A stretch of DNA of 64,000 nucleotides from Euonymus europaeus (taxonomy: Eukaryota > Streptophyta > Magnoliopsida > Celastrales > Celastraceae). The stretch lies in contig OY756963.1 in assembly GCA_963580455.1 (NCBI GenBank), positions 22,773,555 through 22,837,554 of the forward strand. Direction: 5' to 3'. Each line of letters begins with the position of its first letter. The stretch's first letter is position 1. Shown here piece after piece: positions 36,675-47,192 of this stretch. The translations under genes and the position numbers were made by a program. The notes under the pieces were generated by a model, which saw only the letters and a program-made list of their open reading frames with translations, did no database searches and was not told the DNA's origin.

Positions 36675-39600
36675 AGTGCATATGCCTGAAGCTCAAATTA
36701 GCTTATTACAAGCATATTTTGAAAATTTTCAAGTTGGCAAGTGAATTGGGCCGAACAATTAACGAGCAATGTGAGTGGAATAAAAGTTTTTCCAACATTG
36801 GATGGAATAAATAGAATTGCAAGTGAGGCAAAACGTACAAAAGAATAAAGCCTATGGAAATGAAGATTTTCTATCCATAGAAAGATATTCATCTCCCTTC
36901 ATCAATCAGAAATCAACATTAGATCCGTTAAATTAATGGCTCTATGGTGCTTCTCAAGGAGTCCATGGACTTGCCATTTTTTGAAGGCTTGAAGAAGGGA
37001 GATCTTTATATGAGTTTACTAGACTACTCTAGAAGATGCGGCATGCTATCAAATATTCAAATACTATTATGAACATTCCGTTAGTGACGAAGGAAAAGGA
37101 GAGAAGTGAAATCGGGAAAACCTTGGAATGGACTTGTATATGCGAGCGGAGGGATGACAAAGGATCAATTGAGTGGAACTTTCGAGTTTATTATGTAAAT
37201 CTTTATTGGGTTATCTTATTTTTTGAGAAGTAGATGGTTAGCTTTAAAATCACGTGTGATGAGTTAAGGATGGTCTTGTAAAAATCCAGATCGAAAAGAT
37301 TAGGAAATGAACTCATTGAATCCACCTCGTTTTATAAATTAGAGATATTTAATAAAATAGAAGCCCACAAGATAAAAAAAATTCTGACACTTCGATGTGC
37401 TTCTTTTAAGGACAAAAGGTCCAACCCATATATCTTTTTTTTTTTTTTTTTAGCAACAACCCATATATCTAACCAAATGAGGAACACGAGGATCGAATAT
37501 GCCCCAGAACCAAAACTCAAGCTAGCTAGCACTTCATATGTTGGGTTTGAAGGCTCTAAAGATACCCTACAGGGACAGCTTCCAAGTTCAATCACTCAGT
37601 CGTGGAAGAACCACAGCCACAGCTTTTTTAATCCTACAATTTTGGTAGGGAAAGGACCCCCCCCACCCCCAAGTGAACATTCACATTGCAATTGCGATAA
37701 TGTAGATTGTCACTTCTGGAAACTTGCCTCATAGCCAGGCACATGTATGAGATAGAATTAGACCCATGAGAGGGGGACCTGGAGAGAATAATTTTGTGAT
37801 AATATCAATTCAATTTCAATGATTTGTATCAAATCATTATCTCCTCATGATTCCCATGATTTGATTGTTGAAAAAATATATGAAAACGAAATTGCGATTG
37901 AATCTAAGAAAGTAATGTTTATTTGATGTTCATGTATCCAAAGATTTTAAGCTGATTAAAATCCTCCCCCCTTTTTTTTATAGGCAACATCAGTTATCTT
38001 GTTTATGTTCCATTAGCAACAAGGAATTATTGAACTCAGTGGGTTTTGATGGATTTGAGGGCTCTGTAATTTTCAGAATGTCCTATTCTCACACAATTCC
38101 CGTTTGATAGTTTGGGAGGTACGCCGCATCACACAACATTTTTGTGTTCTCCCTATCAAATTTGTTATCTACCATTAGATGAGAATTGTAAGCTGACAAT
38201 TCTCGAGGGAATTTGAGAATTCCCTCATCGGTCTTTGATTGCTCGTTGCTTGTAATACAAAAATGATATAGCTAATTGACGATTTACCGCCTAGCCTTAC
38301 CTGCCACAGCTCCAAAGAAAATCCCTCAAATTGGACGAAATATAATCTATAGAACACAACTAGCTAGTATTTGAATACGTTCTATGGTAACACAAAAATA
38401 AATAATAAAAAGATTTGTTCATGCAAATTATCATATTCTTATAACCATAACTTAATATGATATTAGTGAATCGAAAAGGTCAGTTGATATGACATTAGTT
38501 AGCAAAAATCTATGTTCCATGCTTAGTTACTAAATTAAAAAGCATTAGAGAGAAGGAATGGTGGGGGTCAAGGATTTTCTTCTTCTTCTTTGCATTGCTG
38601 ATGACTGGATAGGGATGGGACATCATATGAAAACAAAGTTTATGTTCTCAAATTGCAATTTTTTATTTTTATTTTTTAACTTTTAAGGTTTTGAATGTGT
38701 AGGGAGACATCATCCTCAAACCTACTTTATTATTACTCGATAATTTTTCAACATGTCTAGGGGAAAAGTTTGAAGGAGACAAGATAAGGATGTCCCAATA
38801 ATAACATTAGAAGAGAAGAGGAAAAGCAGGTGAAAACACATCTGCTGATTCCTTTTTATATCCTATGTGAAAACGATAGTGTTGAAGATGAGAAAGTTTT
38901 AAAATCGAGAATTCATACCTAGAAACAAATAGATATGAAATATCACTAGCAAAAAACATCGTCTTCATCCTTGTTCATAACATATACGAGACTTTTTCCT
39001 TTTAAAAATAATCGAAAACAATACAATACAAGTTTGCTCTTTGCACATTAGATATGGATCTAAATTCGAACCATTAGGTTTGAACACTCAAAATTTGTGT
39101 CAAAATTGGTCGACCCAAAACACTCCTCAAATCAAGGCCCATATTCTATTTTGGCGCTCAGCTTGACTTTGATAGAAACAAAACCAATGGCCCATCCCAA
39201 AACCTAAGTCCTTGACAAAGCCAACTTCGACTTTGACAATCTGCTTCGATAAGGTTCTTTCTTGTTACTCATATTGTTGTATGTTATGAGCGACATTTTT
39301 GTTCACTATTGCTTCACGACATCTATACATGTTCATCCTCTTCCTGTTTTTAAACATGAAGCATATCCTCACAAATCTCACCGGTCAAATTAACCTCTTC
39401 TCTCTGACGATTACGTCCCTAAACATGCCCTCCCGTCTACAGCCTCTGTCGGATGACTCCCCTATATCACTTGGACAATATCAAATACATCTCTTCTGTT
39501 CTCTAACGGCTAATTTGAAAACCAGATGGATAAAAACCAAGGTCAGATGTCTAGCCAAGGATCTTCTTCTGTCTTCCTCGTCTTTATTCTATGAAAAAGC

Positions 39601-40311
39601 TCAATAACACAGTTTCAATAAAAAATCAAGCATTTACTTTATACTCAGTCTAGGTCGATGCACGACATCTGTATCATTTATCACATATTTTATCTTGACT
39701 GTTCTATTAACTTGATAGTTAGAGCTTCTCTATCAAGCATCACACAAGTATCAAGTTTCCTGACTATTCCAACTATACAAATCTTTGATTATAGATTTTA
39801 CCATGACCATGATGAATAACTCACCATCATAATCAAATTCAGAACCCATCGAAATGGTTAAGATATCCAACACTCTCTTAGCTAATTTGCTAGGCATATG
39901 TTGCTTCTCGCATTCACTACTGGACAATTACCGACACATTGCAAGTCAAACCCTAAATTTGACATGAGGAGAAAATTGGGCCAGTAGGGTTTAAACTCAC
40001 TTATCAAGGCACACCGACTAGTGTTTGTGTCGTGTAGAATTGGCCTCCAAAACATTCACATATGGGTGGAACTAATAATCTAAATATGATGGATTAAGAC
40101 TTTGATGATGACTAATATGGTAAAATAATGAAAATCTGTATAGTAAGTAGTATTTTAGTTTTACAGGTTCATGATTGGTACATGTTAGGACAATGTGTGT
40201 GCCCCTACAAATACCAGCAAACCATAATATTTCAGTGCAGTAGAGACATTACCTGCCTCTGTTTCCTTGTCAAGTTCTTTCCATTTAATTTTTGTTTGAA
40301 GAAGAAACTTT
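36675..40311. other. Gene-poor 3.6-kb stretch
   Basis: No gene recognised. Long T, A and C runs occur (37434-37452, 37659-37675). The last 200 bases should hold the PKS leader. Small ORFs here have no family features and lie in low-complexity DNA. Confidence 0.45.
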
Positions 40312-41829
40312 ATGGAAAGATCAACAACAGTGGTAATGAAATCCTTTAATGGCAGAAAACCAATCTTGGCTCCCATAGAACCAGGCTCTCTTCCTTACAT
40401 TAACTTCTCACAGAAAACCAACATCAGAGATGTATCTTTCTCCCCTTATCTCCAAACAGAGGAACCAAATCAAGCTGCTGATGATTCAGAGATAAGCATT
40501 TTCGATGCCCAGAAGTACTTCAACGAAGCCAATGTCAATGACCCAAAACCAAGCAAGAGAGTTTCTCCAATTAATGGCGTCAATCTTGAACGCTTACCTG
40601 AAGTTCGCAGATTTTCCTCTGCTTCTTCTTCCGCGGATGGATATAGAAATTACAGAGTCGGGTCTTTCATTGCAACACCGACTGCTTCTTCAGAGGCTAG
40701 TTGGAACAGTCAGACGGGTCTTTTATCTAACCCTCCTGGTGCCATTGCTGTCTCAATTCGAAACCCTCCAAGTACAGATAAGAAAACAGGGTCCTCTGCA
40801 AAATGGATTTTCCGGCGAAAATGTCCTTGTTCAGGCAAGAAATCTGTTCAGGTGGAGGAAAATATTAGTCCATCAGAACCCAAAATCATGATACCACGAC
40901 TAAAAGAAATTATCACTTCCAAATCCAAAACAGAGTTTCCCACTGAAAATCCTGCTTTGCAGATTTTGGGGGCGTCAAGAGGGGAAGGCATGCCAAGCGT
41001 TCGGCGAATATCCGCAGAGAATCACTTCGCTTCAAACTTGATCGGACACGAGCGTATATTGCCGTCCGAGCGGGACTTCAATGATGGTGGTTCTGGGTTC
41101 ACCTTCCCCATATTGAGTCATTCGAAATTGGTATTGAATGGTTCGGATACTCCACCGCTCGATCATGACCCACCACGGGAATCCTTGGAAGTTTTCAAGC
41201 CGAAGGACGAACAGGTCTCGAAGACTGACTCCGGGATAACTGCGCGACCGAGTTTCACGTTTCCGGCGAGCTCCAACTCTAGAATGACCCCAACAGACGA
41301 CGACATGGCCAGCGACGCCAGCTCCGATTTGTTCGAAATAGAGAGTTTCTCCACTCAAACGACGTCGCACCCTAATTTTACCCGAAGAGACTCACTCGAA
41401 GACGCTTCCACCTTCATTTCAAGATCAAGATTTCAGCAGAACCGCCGAAGTCTGGACGAGCCAATGACACCGTCGTTGGCACCAACAGAGTGTTACGAGC
41501 CAAGCGAGGTTAGCATTGATTGGAGCGTGACGACAGCAGAGGGGTATGACAGACCAAGCGCAACAAACTTCTCAGTCACCGCTTCGGAGGCGGAGGAGAT
41601 GAAATGGCGTGAACGAAACGGCGGCGGCGGAGGCGGAGGAGGAAAGAAAAAGGCAAGTGGGTTGTTGAGCTGTCGTTGTGAGAAAGCGGTGAGTGTAGGG
41701 CCCCAACCAGTGAAGTATGGGCCCAATGAAGGACAAAAGGTGGGACCAAGTGGAACAGTGAGGCATGTGAGTAGTGTGAATAAGCCACCTGTCGCAAGCT
41801 CTCGCCTGTCTATTCCTTTTGCAACATAG
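40312..41829 (+). CDS. PKS: PHYTOCHROME KINASE SUBSTRATE protein, 505 aa
   Basis: Single exon, as in Arabidopsis PKS genes. PKS proteins bind phytochromes and phototropins at the plasma membrane and act in phototropism, leaf positioning and hypocotyl growth. Landmarks: SFSPYLQTEE near residue 45; SIFDAQKYFNE near 65; KWIFRRKCPCSGKKSVQ near 165, a Cys-rich basic motif; SDASSDLFEIESFST near 335, the most conserved block; CYEPSEVSIDWSVTTAEGYD near 395; and GLLSCRCEKAVSVGP near 450. A run of nine Gly occurs at about 437-446, coded by GGC/GGA repeats and likely to vary in length. Another in-frame ATG lies 8 codons in. Paralogue number cannot be assigned. Confidence 0.92.
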   Translation: MERSTTVVMKSFNGRKPILAPIEPGSLPYINFSQKTNIRDVSFSPYLQTEEPNQAADDSEISIFDAQKYFNEANVNDPKPSKRVSPINGVNLERLPEVRRFSSASSSADGYRNYRVGSFIATPTASSEASWNSQTGLLSNPPGAIAVSIRNPPSTDKKTGSSAKWIFRRKCPCSGKKSVQVEENISPSEPKIMIPRLKEIITSKSKTEFPTENPALQILGASRGEGMPSVRRISAENHFASNLIGHERILPSERDFNDGGSGFTFPILSHSKLVLNGSDTPPLDHDPPRESLEVFKPKDEQVSKTDSGITARPSFTFPASSNSRMTPTDDDMASDASSDLFEIESFSTQTTSHPNFTRRDSLEDASTFISRSRFQQNRRSLDEPMTPSLAPTECYEPSEVSIDWSVTTAEGYDRPSATNFSVTASEAEEMKWRERNGGGGGGGGKKKASGLLSCRCEKAVSVGPQPVKYGPNEGQKVGPSGTVRHVSSVNKPPVASSRLSIPFAT

Positions 41830-43052
41830 AAGATGGCAGGCAGCCATATCCACTTCTCGAAGTTGATATTTTATTTTTCTTTTATTTCCTTGTCTTTTAC
41901 TTTCTCTTATTTTTGGCGTTCTTGATCTTCTGCAATTGCTCGCTCGTCTGTGTTTTTTGTGTGTTCCTTCTTGTTTTGTTTTCTTATGGTTGTGCACTTG
42001 TACTTTCAATTGTAAACTCTTTTTTGAGCGTCATATGATTTGTGAAGTTCTATCATATAATAATTGAGACATAACAATTTGACTTTTATCAAATTTTTTA
42101 CCTGAGAATAGTAGGGGGGAATTCGGGGGCTTTACATTGGTTAAGAATATGAGATTCTATAATTTTAACATTATGATTTGTTTGACGAGGTGTAATGATG
42201 ATCAAGATAATTAAATACGGTGGTGTTATTCATCCCAAAACAAAATATTTAAAAATCTTCACACTTTTATATGGCAGCATATATACTATAGGATTTAGAG
42301 GCAAATTCTATATTCAAAATTCAAATTCATGGGTAATGTCTCTATAGGGATACTTTAGGGATGTTTTTTGTTAAGATAATTAACATTTTCAAATTAAAAA
42401 TGCATGAATAAATAAATATTCATATTTAATAGGCATCTATATTATTTACTCGTGTAATTCTTTTGACAATTTTTTTTCCTAATTTGGATATAATAACTAT
42501 TCATAAAAAGTGGCGAGTAATAATTCTCATATAAGACATTACGCTCTTATTTATTACCTTCTTATCAAATATATGAAAACATCAAATGACCACGATAAAT
42601 AATTTAATTTTTAGTGGTGGACAATTATATGGAAATTCAACAATTTTAAATTATTGTTTCAGAATTTCCATCATCAAAACAATCATACGATAAAGGTCTT
42701 TTCAAATTGTGTTATAATTCGATAAAAAGTCTTTTTTTTTGTTGTTGAAAAATGTGTATCCTTAAAGCGAGTGGTGGATTAGTGGATAGGTTTGTAACAT
42801 CAACTTTCTAATCAAGCTTTCATTCAGGGAAAAGGTCTCCAAAAGCTTCTTCAACCAATCAACTAAAGGTCAATCGTGGTATTATTAGTCAATGAAAAAA
42901 AATCGTGGTATTAGGCAATAATTGAGGATAGGTTAAAATGGGATAAGCCACGTCACATCATAAAACTTACATGAAAATTATTATAAAAAATAAAAAAAAA
43001 TGAGTTATTTTAACTTGTTGGCATGTCAACTAACTTATTTCTTAGCCTCTTA
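41830..43052. other. PKS 3' flank and AT-rich spacer
   Basis: PKS 3' UTR to about 42060, then AT-rich spacer. A short repeat AATCGTGGTATTA occurs at about 42871 and 42901. No gene. Confidence 0.4.
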
Positions 43053-43353
43053 GAGCATCTCCAATGGGACGTGGAAAATTGGTGTTGGAAATTTTGGAGT
43101 GTATAGAGATAGTTATTTTAAAAAATTGTATTGGAAAATGTGTAAAATGGTAAAAAAAGTGAAATATGGTAGAAAAATATGAGAGAAATGATGTTGATGC
43201 TTGATATTTAGAGTGTTTGTGAATGAAAAGTGAAAAAAAAAATTGTATTGAAATATGTGTTATGTTGATATGACTGTATTGAGAGTCGTGTTTTGCTGTA
43301 ATAGAAATAGGATCACGCTGAAAATTTTAGAGAGTGTAGCATTGGATATGCTC
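43053..43353. mobile_element. PIF/Harbinger-type MITE, 301 bp
   Basis: Ends GAGCATCTCCAATGG and CATTGGATATGCTC are inverted copies with small differences. Both flanks are TTA (43050-43052 and 43354-43356), the 3-bp target duplication of PIF/Harbinger (Tourist-like) elements. The inside is AT-rich and non-coding. A loosely similar AT-rich stretch at 49730-50050 was not proven related. Confidence 0.75.
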
Positions 43354-43356
43354 TTA

Positions 43357-43939
43357 GGTTTGTATGTCTGGAGCCTGCTGTGTTTGGCACAGATCATATT
43401 TTTTCAAAGTTCGAAATAAACTCAAAATATTCGATGTTTCGATTATTTGGTGCCTAAAAGAGCCATACCAACGAGATTCGTTGTAAAAAAATTTACAGCA
43501 AATCCCAGACTGTCGTTATGATAGTGGGCTGTGACTGGATTATGCTCTCATTTTTGTTGGGCTTAAGATAACTAATTTTCACGGGCTCAGCCCATTGCGG
43601 AATGTCCAGGTGGATGACAGTTGGCAACCAACTGCCGCATTTACTTAAAAACTATCAAAGACGGCTTCATTGTCTTGGATTTAATAAACCGACGGGGCAG
43701 CTGTATAGCCCACATACATATCACTACCAAAACCACTGGCAGCAACACCAGAATCCGCCTGTTGAATTCAAATCAACGGCTCTCGTAAGTCGTACCATTT
43801 GTTTCTGTCGACGGCATTAATGAAGGAAAACAGCCATCCAACCGTCACAAACAATAAATCCAATGGGCCATTCTGTCCTATAAATCATCCTGTTTCCTTA
43901 TTCTGTTACTAAAACAGAGGAAGAAAAGAAAAAACTAGT
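43357..43939 (+). promoter_or_regulatory. Promoter-like region of the small gene
   Basis: A CCAATGGGCC string at 43860-43869 and a TATAAAT box at 43880-43886 lie 54-80 bases before the ATG at 43940. Spacing fits a start of transcription near 43910. Confidence 0.45.
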
Positions 43940-44152
43940 TTGATGATGGCTTCTCTATTGCTTCTTCTATCTGCTCTTGTTAAGCCGAGAAATCCAAATC
44001 TGGGTTTTGTAACTGCAATTCCATCTGCCGCTGCTGCATCTGTTGCTTCCAGGAGATCGTTGGCAACGGAGACCAAAAAAAGTGACCAGTTGGAGATTGT
44101 GACCGAAGATCCACTGGAGTCGAGGGTCTGTGTAGACAATGTTTGGCCGTAG
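43940..44152 (+). CDS. Possible small protein with mitochondrial-type N-terminus, 70 aa
   Basis: Open frame starting at a run of ATGs (43940, 43943, 43946). The product has a hydrophobic start (ASLLLLLSALV), an Ala/Ser stretch and SVASRRSLATE, which resembles a mitochondrial presequence cleavage area, then an acidic tail ending CVDNVWP. A well-placed TATA box and leader favour a real gene. Its layout recalls small LEA5/SAG21-like proteins, but the C-terminal motif of that family is absent, so I do not assign it. An intron after the first part is possible. Confidence 0.45.
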   Translation: MMMASLLLLLSALVKPRNPNLGFVTAIPSAAAASVASRRSLATETKKSDQLEIVTEDPLESRVCVDNVWP

Positions 44153-44919
44153 TGAAGAATTGTCAGGGTCTCAGAGAGGGCATAATTCATAGCAATTTGT
44201 TTGATTTATTCCCCTTTTGATGTTTTTGCACCCTCACTCCCAAGTTTTTTGTAATTATCATTCACAACTTGCTTACCAATTTTTTTTTTCTTTTTTTTAG
44301 CGAGGTCCTGCCTTTAGGTTGTCAATGTTGGTTTAAATCCATTTTTTATATATTTTAGTCAACTATCAATTGTGTATTTTTTATTATAAAAAAAACAATA
44401 ATCGGTTCGGTAGCCTATTTGCCCCTCCCTCTCTCAATTAAAATAAATAAATAATGACTTTGTCACAATATTGCCTGGACCGGATCGGTCGGAATATTTG
44501 ATTGTATTATATAGTCATGATCTTATTTGAATCAATCCAACTTTCATATACACCTTCAAACTACGAGCCAAATGGGTCAAGTCCATTGGTCAAATTTGTG
44601 TGTAAACAGCTTGCGATTGCCCATCATAACCTCATTCGGAGATCGACAATAATCTTAAATTCAACAATAGCTGATCCAGGTGAGGTCACTGCGTTATTTT
44701 CTTGAGTGCTAACACTGGGCTCGGTTGACCCGAAATTGGCAGGCTCAATATATTGGGCTTGCACCTCAGGTATTTCTTTCAGCCTTGCGAGACACAATAC
44801 GCAGATATTTTGAAGATTTATGGAGTAAATACTAAATATATCTGCAGAGTTACGGCCTGTAACGTAATTTCACGAGAGAAAAAGAGTGAATTAAAGACAC
44901 GTCGATTAGTTACGATCCC
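44153..44919. other. Spacer
   Basis: T-rich 3' flank and unassigned sequence. No gene recognised. Confidence 0.4.
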
Positions 44920-45354
44920 TTTGTTTCACAACTGTATTTCACAATTTTAAATTATAAAAAATATTATATAAAAAATTATATAAATATTGTTTAAAGTTAT
45001 GAAAAATGTTATATAAAAAATTGTATAAAATATTGTGGAGTGTTTGGTTCATTTTTCTATTAGATTAATTTTGTAGATAAAATTACAAAAAAATATTACA
45101 ATACAAAATAATTGAAAACTTTTAAGATATGGAGATACAACTATATAATATAATGTGATTATGATTATAAAATATTATGGGTCCCACAAATTTAAGCTCT
45201 AAAAAACTATGAGATGACAACATTTTATTTTGCATAATTTTTTTTTTGAAATAATTATTTTGCACAACTTAAAACTATAAACCCACAACCGTTTGATTCA
45301 CACGACATTTTATACGAATCTCATAATTTTAAACTGTATAAAATGTGAAACAAA
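44920..45354. mobile_element. AT-rich MITE-like element
   Basis: About 435 bp of very AT-rich DNA bounded by TTTGTTTCACA at the left and its inverted copy TGTGAAACAAA at the right. An inner GTGTTTGGTTCA motif may mark a nested end. No target duplication was visible, so the call is tentative. It lies just upstream of the RETICULATA-RELATED gene. Confidence 0.4.
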
Positions 45355-45374
45355 TGCATATTAATCCTTCCACT

Positions 45375-45384
45375 ATAAAAATAG
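45375..45384 (+). promoter_or_regulatory. TATA box of the RETICULATA-RELATED gene
   Basis: TATAAAAATA about 160 bases before the ATG at 45544, with a leader free of other ATGs in good context. Confidence 0.5.
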
Positions 45385-45543
45385 GTTAGGGAATAGAGAC
45401 GTTACCACGACGACACATTTAGTTTAGTTGGTGACTTCGTGTCATTTACTCTAACAGCTCACATTCACAACAACCCTAGTAGAGTAAGATCGCCGACCAG
45501 TATACCCAAAGCCACCAATTCTCCTCAGTACCCGCCAACCAGC

Positions 45544-46581
45544 ATGGCCTCCGCCATGACCCGTTTCCTCCACTCCCCGATGTCCGATAACACTACGTAC
45601 TCCTTAAATCGCCAATCTCCGATCCAGACTGCTCCAAATCTCGCGGTTTCTCCTAACATTCTCCATCTCCCTCCTCTATACACCAAGACCAGCGATCACC
45701 CTTCAGGTTTTAGACTTTTTGCCTCATCCGGTCATGGAGATATCGGGATCGGATCCGGAGGCGGCACTGGGGGTTCTGGAGGCGGTGATCGATGGAGCTC
45801 TGGAGGAGGAGATGAAAGTTCCGACAATAAGAAAGATACGTTTGGACCCTTGGGGCTGTTTTTGAATGGATGGAGATCTAGGGTTCAAGCAGACCCGCAA
45901 TTCCCATTCAAGGTCCTGATGGAGGAATTAGTAGGCGTCACTGCTTGTGTGCTCGGAGATATGGCCTCCCGCCCGAACTTCGGTCTCGACGAATTGGATT
46001 TCGTATTCTCCACGCTCGTGGTTGGTTCGATTTTGAATTTCGTTCTCATGTACATTTTAGCACCAACTGCAGGCGCCTCTTCAGGTCTACCTTCGATTTT
46101 CGCTAATTGCCCGAAAAGCCACATGTTCGAACCGGGAGCATTCTCTCTGTTTGACCGATTGGGTACTTTTGTGTACAAGGGTGTACTATTCGCCGCCGTT
46201 GGCTTCGCAGCTGGACTGGCGGGTACTGCCTTATCTAACGGATTGATCGCGATGAGGAAGAAGATGGATCCGGAATTTGAGACCCCAAACAAGCCACCAC
46301 CGACGCTGCTGAATTCAGCAACTTGGGCACTTCACATGGGTTTGAGCAGCAATTTGAGGTACCAAACATTGAATGGCATTGAATTCCTGTTGGCTAATGG
46401 AGTGCCGCCTGCTGTTTTCAAAGTATCTGTAGTGATCTTAAGGTGTTTGAATAATGTCCTTGGTGGGGTTTCCTTTGTGGTGTTGGCAAGGATGACTGGG
46501 TCGCAGAAAGGAGGGAAAGTTGAGGGTGGTGCTATTGAGGAGGTGAAGGAGAAATTGGTGGGTGATAGTGGGTCTGATTAG
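45544..46581 (+). CDS. RER: RETICULATA-RELATED chloroplast envelope protein (DUF3411)
   Basis: Single exon, 345 residues from the ATG at 45544. The frame extends 35 codons upstream, but only from a GTG. The N-terminus is Ser/Thr/Pro-rich like a chloroplast transit peptide and is followed by a Gly-rich segment (about 65-90). The DUF3411 domain starts near residue 105: VLMEELVGVTACVLGDMASRP, then LDELDFVFSTLVVGSILNFVLMYILAPT, GVLFAAVGFAAGLAGTALSN and NLRYQTLNGIEFLL. Three or four membrane helices are visible. RER proteins sit in the plastid inner envelope and affect leaf mesophyll growth (reticulate phenotypes). Exact transport or signalling role is unknown in the family. Confidence 0.92.
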   Translation: MASAMTRFLHSPMSDNTTYSLNRQSPIQTAPNLAVSPNILHLPPLYTKTSDHPSGFRLFASSGHGDIGIGSGGGTGGSGGGDRWSSGGGDESSDNKKDTFGPLGLFLNGWRSRVQADPQFPFKVLMEELVGVTACVLGDMASRPNFGLDELDFVFSTLVVGSILNFVLMYILAPTAGASSGLPSIFANCPKSHMFEPGAFSLFDRLGTFVYKGVLFAAVGFAAGLAGTALSNGLIAMRKKMDPEFETPNKPPPTLLNSATWALHMGLSSNLRYQTLNGIEFLLANGVPPAVFKVSVVILRCLNNVLGGVSFVVLARMTGSQKGGKVEGGAIEEVKEKLVGDSGSD

Positions 46582-47192
46582 AGTCTTCTTGATGTTTTTT
46601 TTCTTCTCTCTGTTATCTTTTATTTCTTCGTGATTACAGTAGAATGGAAGATGGTAGGAATAAAAGTCATTTTGGTTGTTCTTGGATGGCACCTGTAGAG
46701 GTGATTTTGCTGGACAGTGTACGCAATTTCATCTACAAACTACAATGTCTGCATAGCTTGACAGGGCAGTGATGGAAGTTATGACCGGCTAATCCATGGT
46801 TTTCAGATAAATGATTTGCTTTGTAAACTTCAATTTGCTATTACTTGCTCCATATTTATAAAGTTTGATATGATTAATTTAGGTTTCAATTACAATTAGA
46901 GATCGCTCTAATTATTATTATTGTTTAATTTTTGTATCAAAAGAGCAAAAGCAACCGAATCGGCTCAAAATAACAAAAGCCATCATCCAGAATATACTGC
47001 TCAAATGAGTATTTTTGTTAACAGGCTTAACCCGAGCCCAAGCAAGCAGGTCAATAATCCTTTGCATCTAATCCATCAATCTCTTTTATTTTAAGTAACA
47101 CTCAACAATATCTGGGAACTGTCCAGTGAGGAAGTAATACTATCTTGAAATTCTTCCACCAGCTCCACTTAGACCAACTTTGCGACTCCAGC
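46582..47192. other. Convergent 3' region
   Basis: Holds the 3' UTRs of the RER gene (+) and HINT1 (-). No further gene. Confidence 0.5.

Noticed and set aside
41572..42009. 145-codon ORF on the minus strand
   Set aside because: Antisense of the PKS C-terminus and 3' flank; low-complexity product.
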